Assembly: GCA_030433055.1 (NCBI GenBank)
Contig: JAUILJ010000468.1
Span: 1 to 6,570 of the forward strand
Direction: 5' to 3'
DNA length: 6,570 bases
From: Polyangia bacterium
GTDB taxonomy: Bacteria > Myxococcota_A > Polyangia > Polyangiales > Polyangiaceae
The notes under the pieces are model-generated. The model was not told where the DNA came from, made no database searches, and saw only the letters and a program-made list of their open reading frames with translations. The number at the start of each line of letters is the position of its first letter. Position 1 is the first letter of the stretch. Made by a program: the position numbers and the translations under genes. Below are positions 1 through 4,829 of this stretch, one piece after another.

Positions 1-201
1 CGCACCGCAGGCGTCTCCGTTGTTGCCATCCCCGTTGGCGTCCTTGTCCCCCTTGTCGGTACCCGCCCCTTCCTTGCCGTTGCCGCTCTTGCCTCCCTTG
101 CCGCCAGCGCCGCCTCCGTTGCCACCTCCACCCGCGACGAATGCACCAGGGTTCATGCCTGGAGGAGCAGGGATGTTCGGAACGGGCGCGGTGCGGGCCA
201 T
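1..201 (-). CDS. N-terminus of Gly-rich, probable Rhs/polymorphic-toxin type protein (partial)
   Basis: An open frame reads leftwards from an ATG at 201-199 and runs off the window edge without a stop, giving 67 residues. It starts with a Pro-rich leader (MARTAPVPNIPAPPGMNPG), followed by about 45 residues made almost only of Gly, Asn, Lys, Asp, Ala and Ser, with GGGG, GGK and GDK/GDG runs. From memory, this leader followed by a Gly-rich linker is typical of very large myxobacterial Rhs/YD-repeat or PAAR-like secreted proteins, where the linker precedes the repeat or cage region. That is family resemblance: no toxin, PAAR or repeat domain lies inside the window. There is no signal peptide or membrane segment. 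No convincing Shine-Dalgarno site precedes the ATG. A second in-frame Met at residue 16 is a less likely start because the leader before it looks conserved. The frame is divergent from the exonuclease gene on its right. Confidence 0.62.
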   Translation of the reverse strand, partial: MARTAPVPNIPAPPGMNPGAFVAGGGGNGGGAGGKGGKSGNGKEGAGTDKGDKDANGDGNNGDACGA

Positions 202-336
202 CGAGACATTGCAGTCCCGGCGCAACCCCTCGGTCAAGGGCAGAACTGCAAGCGCATCGCCAGTCTTGGTCTTGATTCCTGAGACACGCCGTTTGCTGCT
301 TTGCAGAGCGTGGGCAGGTAGAGGTACACTTGTTCA
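202..336. promoter_or_regulatory. Divergent intergenic region with weak promoter-like matches
   Basis: This 135-bp gap separates two divergent starts, so both genes must be driven from it or from within it. On the minus strand, TTGACC (237-232) and TGCAAT (213-208) are 18 bp apart and would start transcription close to the ATG at 201. On the plus strand, TTGCAG (301-306) and TACACT (325-330), also 18 bp apart, would start transcription close to the GTG at 337. The only ribosome-binding-like sequence is GAGG at 321-324, 12 nt before that GTG. All of these are imperfect sigma70-like matches chosen by eye in GC-rich DNA. Confidence 0.22.
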
Positions 337-1746
337 GTGAACCTGAAGGGCAAGCTCCAGCGCCTGTCGGCCCAGCAAGTGGCTGGCGAGCTGGCGCCGA
401 TGCCCGCCGGGCGCTCGATGCCTTCGCGCGAGGTGTTGATGGAGCCGCTACCAGGGCAGGGCGCCGAGAGCGAAGCCAAGGTTCCTGACGAGGGGAGCCC
501 CGAGGCCGCCGGGAGCCCCGAGCTCGCCGAGCTGCGGCTGCGCATGCAAGCCATCTTGGGCAAGCGCGTGCCCAAGGCGGTCAAGCGCGGCGTGCCCGAG
601 CTGACCCTGCTGCCGTTCCAGATCGTCCAGCACGCCGAGGGGCCCCTGTGTCAACGGCGGGAGCGGTTGCCCGCGTCGTATCACGTCGGGCGGATCCCCG
701 TGGATTCAGCAAGCGCGGCCTCCAGCGAGCTCCTGGGCCTGTTGGCCCTCGACCCAGAGTTGAGCCAGCTGGACCCAACCCGGGCGCTGTTCTTCGACAC
801 GGAGACGACCGGCCTCGGGGTAGGCACCGGGACCTGCGCCTTCCTGATCGGATTGGGTTACTTCGAGCTGCTCGACGGCTCGGCCGAGCAGGCTGGCGCC
901 CTGGTGCTCGAACAGCTGCTCCTGCGGAGTCCGCTGGACGAAGCAGCGGCGCTCGCGGTGTTCCGCGAGCGCGTCGAAGCCTGTTCGTTGCTCGTCTCCT
1001 TCAACGGCAAGACCTTCGATTGGCCCCTGCTGTGTGATCGCTTCGTGATGCAACGCATGAAGCCACCGCCTCAGCGCCCGCACCTGGATCTGCTGCATGT
1101 CGCTCGGCGGCTGCACCGTAAGCGTATTGGCGCCTGCCGGCTCAAGTCAGTGGAGAGCGAAGTGTTGGGCTTCGAGCGCGATGGTGACATCGACGGCGCC
1201 GACGTCGCGCCGCGCTACGCCCACTTCTTGCGCACGGGAGACGAAGAAGCGCTGCGCGCGGTCGTCGACCACAACCTGTGGGACGTCGCGAGCATGGCGG
1301 CGCTGGTGGGCCTCTACGGGGAGCCCTTCGACGTGCTGCATCCCATGGATCTGCTTGGCGTTGCCCGCACCCTACAGCGAGGTCGGGAACTGGAGCGCGC
1401 GGCGCAGGTCACCGAGCGCGCTCTCCAGCGCGGCGCCGGGAGCGATGCGCTGGAGCTGCGCGCTCGGCTCCACAAGGCGCGCGGCGATCGCGCCCGCGCC
1501 CTGGAGGACTTCGAAGCGCTCACTCAGGAAGTGGACGATCCCGCGGTGCGCCTGGAGCTCGCGAAGCTCTACGAGCACTTCGTCAAAGATCCGGCGCGGG
1601 CGCTGGCGGTCATCGACTCGGGCGTCGATGAGGGTGAAGCGCAGACCGCCAGGCGCCGCGCGCGCCTTGCCAAGAAGCTGGAGCGCAGCCTCGAGGTCGC
1701 TGACAGCGCGAAGCCAAAGCCAGCGCGGCGCCGCGCCGCGCGTTGA
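337..1746 (+). CDS. YprB/MrfB-family DEDD 3'-5' exonuclease with C-terminal TPR-like region
   Basis: This 469-residue protein has a ribonuclease-H-like (DnaQ-fold) exonuclease core at about residues 110-325. The acidic motifs are visible in order: FFDTETTG (D154, E156), SFNGKTFDWPLL (D228), HLDLLH (D251) and DHNLWDV (H312, D316). These fit two-metal hydrolysis of nucleotides from a 3' end. Residues 345-450 form amphipathic helix pairs resembling TPRs, and the tail is basic (KPKPARRRAAR). In Bacillus subtilis the family member YprB (MrfB) acts with the helicase YprA (MrfA) in mitomycin-damage repair, and as I recall it also carries a TPR-like tail. Here no helicase gene adjoins it, so the pathway is inference. 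Residues 1-100 are variable and Pro/Glu-rich. The GTG at 337 is chosen because NLKGKLQRL resembles the usual family start; ATG at 400 is an alternative. The protein has no signal peptide and is expected in the cytoplasm. Confidence 0.85.
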   Translation: MNLKGKLQRLSAQQVAGELAPMPAGRSMPSREVLMEPLPGQGAESEAKVPDEGSPEAAGSPELAELRLRMQAILGKRVPKAVKRGVPELTLLPFQIVQHAEGPLCQRRERLPASYHVGRIPVDSASAASSELLGLLALDPELSQLDPTRALFFDTETTGLGVGTGTCAFLIGLGYFELLDGSAEQAGALVLEQLLLRSPLDEAAALAVFRERVEACSLLVSFNGKTFDWPLLCDRFVMQRMKPPPQRPHLDLLHVARRLHRKRIGACRLKSVESEVLGFERDGDIDGADVAPRYAHFLRTGDEEALRAVVDHNLWDVASMAALVGLYGEPFDVLHPMDLLGVARTLQRGRELERAAQVTERALQRGAGSDALELRARLHKARGDRARALEDFEALTQEVDDPAVRLELAKLYEHFVKDPARALAVIDSGVDEGEAQTARRRARLAKKLERSLEVADSAKPKPARRRAAR

Positions 1747-1777
1747 GCGGCATGACCGACCTAGCGCCGCCGCGAGC

Positions 1778-1799
1778 GCACCGCGGTGAGCCGCGGTGC
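1778..1799. terminator. GC-rich hairpin between convergent genes, possible bidirectional terminator
   Basis: GCACCGCGG (1778-1786) and CCGCGGTGC (1791-1799) are perfect reverse complements around a TGAG loop, giving a 9-bp stem. The hairpin begins 31 nt after the exonuclease stop and lies 15 nt beyond the glycosyltransferase stop on the other strand. This is where a shared terminator of convergent genes would be expected. Neither side has a proper U-tract: the plus strand continues with TCCTCTCCCCC. It may therefore serve as a weak terminator or as a 3'-end stabilising structure. Confidence 0.4.
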
Positions 1800-1814
1800 T
1801 CCTCTCCCCCGAGC

Positions 1815-2975
1815 CTAGCGACCGATCGCGGGACGTAGCTTCGACAGCGCCACGTCGAGTTGGACTTGTCGCTGTTGCCGCGGCGTGTGCTTTGGATAGT
1901 CCGCCTCCAGCACCGGCTGTAGCCTCGAGGCAATGGAGGGTGCGTGACCTTCCAGGCCGGTCTGACGTGCGGCCTCCCCCAGTTGACGCACCATCCGCGG
2001 ATCGTCGATGCAACGGAGCATTTCTCGCACGAAGCTGTCCAGGTCCAACGTGGCGATGATGCCGTTTGCCCTGTGGCGAATGTAGTAGAGCGCCGCCTCG
2101 GCATTTCGTGTGCTGATCACGCACAGCCCAGCTGCCATCGCTTCAGGAACTACCAGACCCCAGCCGGTATACACGCACGGGTAGAGCATGACGTGCGCCG
2201 CCTCGAACGGCCGCAGGCGATCCGACCACGAAGCGAACTCTGAGTCGTAGGTGACGCGACCCACCAGCCCCGGATTTGCCGCCAGCAGGTTGTCGAGATG
2301 GTAGCGCTCGGGGCCGTCGCCTGAGATGATCACACGAAACCTCCCGGGGCGCTGCCGTTCCACTTCCGCGATGGCGTTGGCGAGCAACCCGATGTCGTGA
2401 TGCGGGCGCAGTTGGCCTGAGTACAGGAACGTGGTTTCGCAAGGCTTGGCGTCGAGATCCACTGCCAGACACCGACTCAGATCGGCGCCGTACGGAATCA
2501 AGAAGTGCTGCGCCCGTGGCGCGCACGGTAGATACGCTCGCTCCGCTCGCTCGCCGATCGACAGGACGAAGTCTGCGTATTGGATCCGCGACTTGGTTAG
2601 TTGTCTTCCCGCCACGCGCCGCCATGTGGGATGGCGAAAATCTGGGGGCTCCATCCAGTAACCGAGGATGTAGCGATTGGGACGCCACGTCCTCAGGACG
2701 GCCTCGTGCAGGCCGAAGAGTGGCTGGCCCACCAACAGCACGTCCGGCGACAGTTGGTCGATCTGAGCGCAGAGCCAGTCCGCGTCGCGCGTCCCCTCCG
2801 GTGCCACAGGATACAGCTCGGCGTCGTGGTCGAAGGCCGCCCAGTGGGGCTGCATCCGCGCAGCTCGGTTGGGCATGGTGAACGCGATCCGGTAGTCGAT
2901 CCCGAGATCGCGTACTGCGTTGGCGACCTCGATTTGGAAGGGAGAGAAAAGTCGGCTGAGGAAGAGGACCCGCAT
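1815..2975 (-). CDS. GT4-like (GT-B fold) glycosyltransferase
   Basis: This 386-residue protein reads leftwards from ATG 2975-2973 to TAG 1817-1815. It begins with MRVLFLSRLFSPFQIEVANA, the first beta strand and glycine-poor loop of a GT-B N-terminal domain. The C-terminal donor-binding domain shows IPYGAD (160-165), LYSGQLRPHHDIGLL (184-198), ISGDGPER (217-224) and GWGLVVPEAMAAGLCVIST (271-289). These motifs and the length fit retaining GT4 family enzymes, which move a sugar from a nucleotide donor to a lipid-linked or cell-surface glycan at the inner membrane face. In the EX7E motif the first Glu is Thr270, while the second, Glu278, is kept. The substrate cannot be read from the sequence. 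The frame could extend 25 codons to an ATG at 3050, but the extension has no family-like sequence. It also has GAGGT directly against the ATG and covers a promoter-like element of the divergent gene. The C-terminal 25 residues are Gln/Arg-rich. Confidence 0.85.
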   Translation of the reverse strand: MRVLFLSRLFSPFQIEVANAVRDLGIDYRIAFTMPNRAARMQPHWAAFDHDAELYPVAPEGTRDADWLCAQIDQLSPDVLLVGQPLFGLHEAVLRTWRPNRYILGYWMEPPDFRHPTWRRVAGRQLTKSRIQYADFVLSIGERAERAYLPCAPRAQHFLIPYGADLSRCLAVDLDAKPCETTFLYSGQLRPHHDIGLLANAIAEVERQRPGRFRVIISGDGPERYHLDNLLAANPGLVGRVTYDSEFASWSDRLRPFEAAHVMLYPCVYTGWGLVVPEAMAAGLCVISTRNAEAALYYIRHRANGIIATLDLDSFVREMLRCIDDPRMVRQLGEAARQTGLEGHAPSIASRLQPVLEADYPKHTPRQQRQVQLDVALSKLRPAIGR

Positions 2976-3024
2976 GATTCGAACGCCCCGATGTCCTCGC
3001 GCATCCCAGACCAAGATGACGCCG

Positions 3025-3053
3025 TTGACAGCGTTGGGCGCCTCGTTCATACC
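3025..3053 (+). promoter_or_regulatory. Putative promoter of the dehydratase operon
   Basis: TTGACA at 3025-3030 is a perfect -35 hexamer. CATACC at 3048-3053, after a 17-bp spacer, matches the -10 consensus at only three positions. Transcription would start near 3060, just before the Shine-Dalgarno site at 3061. The position between two divergent glycan genes is right for a promoter, but the -10 is poor and the call rests on spacing and the exact -35 only. Confidence 0.35.
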
Positions 3054-3060
3054 TCGTCGC

Positions 3061-3066
3061 GGAGAG
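3061..3066 (+). promoter_or_regulatory. Ribosome binding site that sets the dehydratase start
   Basis: GGAGAG lies 8 nt before the GTG at 3075. This favours that GTG over the in-frame GTG at 3066, which overlaps the site. It also argues against the much longer in-frame extension back to 2601, which would run antisense through the glycosyltransferase gene. Confidence 0.6.
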
Positions 3067-3074
3067 TGGGCCTA

Positions 3075-4031
3075 GTGAAAGAAACCGTACTGATTACCGG
3101 GGGATCCGGATTCCTGGGGAAGACGCTGGCGCTGAAGCTTCGCGACACCCATCGCGTCGTGCTGGGTGCGCGCAACCACGCTCGAAACCAGGAGGCGTTG
3201 GCTCGGACGGGATGCGAAGTGGCCCCCCTCGATGTTAGCAATCTCGAGTCCGTTCGCGACGTATTGCACCAGCACCGTCCGCAGGTGGTGATCCATGCGG
3301 CCGCGTCCAAGTTCGTCGATATCTCTGAGCGCAACCCGATGGAGTGCGTCGACGTCAATGTGCTCGGCTCGCAGAATGTGATTCGAGCCTGCGTGGACCT
3401 GGGGATTCAGGATCTGATTGCGGTATCCACCGACAAGGCGGCTCCACCACACGGCAACATCTACGGCGTGTCGAAAGCCATGATGGAACGCATGTGTGGG
3501 CTGATGGATGGGCGCGGCGATCTCCGCATTGTCAGCGTACGATTTGGAAACATCGCCTGGTCGACCGGGTCTGTGTTTCCCATATGGAAACGCATGGTGG
3601 CGACCCACGGGCAGATAGAGTCTACCGGTCCGAACATGCGTCGTTTCTTCTTTACGGTGGAAGAGGCGAGTGAACTCGTGCTGCGCGCCTGGAAGCACAT
3701 CGCCGAGATCCACGGGAAGATCCTGTCGCGGCACATGAAATCCGCGCAGATCTCCGACATCTTGGACGTTTGGACCAGCGTTCGAGGCGGGACGTGGAAG
3801 CCCATAGCTCCCCGGCCAGGAGACAAAGACGACGAGTACTTGATCGGGCCGTCGGAGCCTGATTTTACCTCGCTGGTATCGCTCGATGGCTTACCTCACT
3901 ACTTGATTGATTTCTCGAAGCGGAGTGAGACGCCGCTCGACGGAACAGTCTCCAGCGCGGACGTGGATCGCCTGTCGACCAAGGAGATCGAGGCACTGTT
4001 GGCCGCGGAGCCCGAGGAAGCCGACAGGTGA
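3075..4031 (+). CDS. SDR-family nucleotide-sugar 4,6-dehydratase (PseB/FlaA1-like)
   Basis: This 318-residue short-chain dehydrogenase-like enzyme probably converts a UDP- or GDP-GlcNAc-type sugar to its 4-keto-6-deoxy form. The Rossmann motif TGGSGFLG is at residues 8-15 and binds NAD(P). The active-site segment STDKA (118-122) and YGVSK (Y130, K134) follows, then VRFGNIAWSTGSVFP (155-169). The D-K pair followed by Y-x3-K is the arrangement of the short, soluble inverting 4,6-dehydratases such as PseB; retaining CapD-type enzymes usually have Met at the Tyr position. One extra residue seems to separate D-K from Y compared with PseB. There is no membrane region, unlike long FlaA1/WbpM relatives. 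The GTG at 3075 is chosen because it follows GGAGAG by 8 nt and directly precedes the KETVLITGG strand. The gene overlaps the next by 4 nt, so the two are co-translated. The exact sugar and nucleotide are unknown; an epimerase or reductase of the same fold is possible. Confidence 0.82.
   Translation: MKETVLITGGSGFLGKTLALKLRDTHRVVLGARNHARNQEALARTGCEVAPLDVSNLESVRDVLHQHRPQVVIHAAASKFVDISERNPMECVDVNVLGSQNVIRACVDLGIQDLIAVSTDKAAPPHGNIYGVSKAMMERMCGLMDGRGDLRIVSVRFGNIAWSTGSVFPIWKRMVATHGQIESTGPNMRRFFFTVEEASELVLRAWKHIAEIHGKILSRHMKSAQISDILDVWTSVRGGTWKPIAPRPGDKDDEYLIGPSEPDFTSLVSLDGLPHYLIDFSKRSETPLDGTVSSADVDRLSTKEIEALLAAEPEEADR
4014..4020 (+). promoter_or_regulatory. Ribosome binding site of the nucleotidyltransferase, inside the dehydratase gene
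   Basis: GAGGAAG lies 7 nt before the GTG at 4028 and within the last codons of the dehydratase gene. With the GTGA overlap it supports the GTG start over the ATG at 4055 and indicates translational coupling. Confidence 0.6.
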
Positions 4032-4726
4032 CACGAATCCGCCGGGCGCTGGTCATGGCGGCTGGACGCGGCCTGCGCATGATGCCGCTGACGGACGTGA
4101 TCCCGAAACCGATGGCGCCATTCGCTGGAAGCACGCTGATCGCGAAGGGGATTGAACGCTTACAGCGGCACTTGTCTGAGGTTCACATCACGGTTGGGTA
4201 CAAGGGCGCGCTCCTGGCGAGCCATGTCATCGAGCACAACGTCAGTTCGGTCATCAACACCGAGGGGAAGGGAAACTCGTGGTGGATCTACAACAGCTTG
4301 CTCGCCCATGTGGATGAGCCGATCTTGGTGCTTACCTGCGATAACGTCGTAGAGGTCGACTTCGACCTGCTCGAGGCGGACTACGCTCAGCTCAACGAGC
4401 CACCGTGCATGGTGGTCCCCGTGAATCCCGTACCGGGCCTGGAAGGGGACTACATTTTTCACGAGGAAAATTATGTCACTCGGCTGGGTCGCGACGAGCC
4501 GTCGGACATTTACTGTTCTGGGATGCAGGTGCTCAACCCCGCCGCAGTGAACCGCAAAACTCGGAAGACCGAGAGCTTCTACGAGGTATGGCAGCAGCTG
4601 ATAGATGAACGCAGCCTCGCGTGCTCTCGGGTCTACCCGCGAACTTGGCTAGCGATTGATACGCTCCAACAGCTGAGCCAGGCCGCCGAGCATCATGCGT
4701 CGGCGGCCGATCCTGACGGCGGCTGA
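4028..4726 (+). CDS. Sugar-phosphate/LicC-like nucleotidyltransferase
   Basis: This 232-residue protein is a minimal NTP-transferase fold enzyme. It joins a nucleoside triphosphate to a phosphorylated sugar, alditol or choline and releases pyrophosphate. The signature loop AAGRGLRMMPLT...PKPM spans residues 11-29; R17 and K27 are at the expected NTP-binding positions. TCDN (D105) supplies the first metal ligand, and WLAIDT (W207-T212, D211) supplies the usual second one. GNSWWIYNSL (82-91), before the strand leading to D105, resembles LicC-like cytidylyltransferases, as does the size of about 230 residues. There is no C-terminal beta-helix, so it is not GlmU-like. It starts at GTG 4028 inside the stop of the dehydratase gene, so it probably supplies the dehydratase substrate or another sugar for the same glycan. 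The base (CTP, GTP, UTP or dTTP) cannot be decided by eye. Confidence 0.83.
   Translation: MTRIRRALVMAAGRGLRMMPLTDVIPKPMAPFAGSTLIAKGIERLQRHLSEVHITVGYKGALLASHVIEHNVSSVINTEGKGNSWWIYNSLLAHVDEPILVLTCDNVVEVDFDLLEADYAQLNEPPCMVVPVNPVPGLEGDYIFHEENYVTRLGRDEPSDIYCSGMQVLNPAAVNRKTRKTESFYEVWQQLIDERSLACSRVYPRTWLAIDTLQQLSQAAEHHASAADPDGG
4681..4708 (+). repeat. Strong inverted repeat at the 3' end of the nucleotidyltransferase gene
   Basis: GGCCGCCGA (4681-4689) pairs perfectly with TCGGCGGCC (4700-4708). Inside it, GCA (4690-4692) pairs with TGC (4696-4698), with one bulged G at 4699 and a TCA loop. The structure ends 15 nt before the stop codon of the gene in which it lies, where it encodes AAEHHASAA. It could terminate or stabilise the dehydratase/nucleotidyltransferase mRNA. 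No T-tract follows directly; TTTTCT appears only at 4754-4759. Confidence 0.3.
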
Positions 4727-4829
4727 CCTGTCACGGCTTGGCAGATAGGACGATTTTCTTCGTCGGGGCCGTCGATCACATCCATCCAGAGATTGCCCCA
4801 GCGCGTGCTCGGAAGTAGACCGACGGGCC
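4727..4829 (+). promoter_or_regulatory. Intergenic region upstream of leuS
   Basis: This is 103 bp of non-coding sequence. TTGGCA at 4738-4743 resembles a -35 hexamer, but no acceptable -10 follows at 15-18 bp. A small inverted repeat, GACGA/TCGTC (4749-4753, 4760-4764), encloses TTTTCT. GGAAG at 4811-4815 is 14 nt before the leuS ATG, too far to be a good ribosome binding site. No T-box-like leader or tRNA is visible. Where leuS is transcribed from is unresolved; it could be read through from the glycan genes. Confidence 0.25.

Noticed and set aside
20..340. Plus-strand frame of 106 residues rich in Leu, Pro and Ser
   Set aside because: It is the antisense reading of the Gly-rich minus-strand protein at 1-201; its low complexity is a by-product of the GGN/AAG codons on the other strand.
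1372..2124. Minus-strand frame of 250 residues across the exonuclease end and glycosyltransferase end
   Set aside because: It overlaps two genes with clear motifs, has Arg/Ala-rich composition without any recognisable motif, and is expected from high GC.
2601..3074. 158-residue N-terminal extension of the dehydratase frame
   Set aside because: It runs antisense through the 5' part of the glycosyltransferase gene, has no family-like sequence, and the Rossmann strand begins right after the GTG at 3075, which has its own ribosome binding site.
4749..4764. Intrinsic terminator after the nucleotidyltransferase gene
   Set aside because: The stem is only 5 bp and the T-rich run lies in the loop instead of after the stem.
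4727..4829. T-box or other leader regulating leuS
   Set aside because: No T-box core motif, specifier stem or convincing terminator/antiterminator pair is visible, and T-boxes are not expected in this type of organism.
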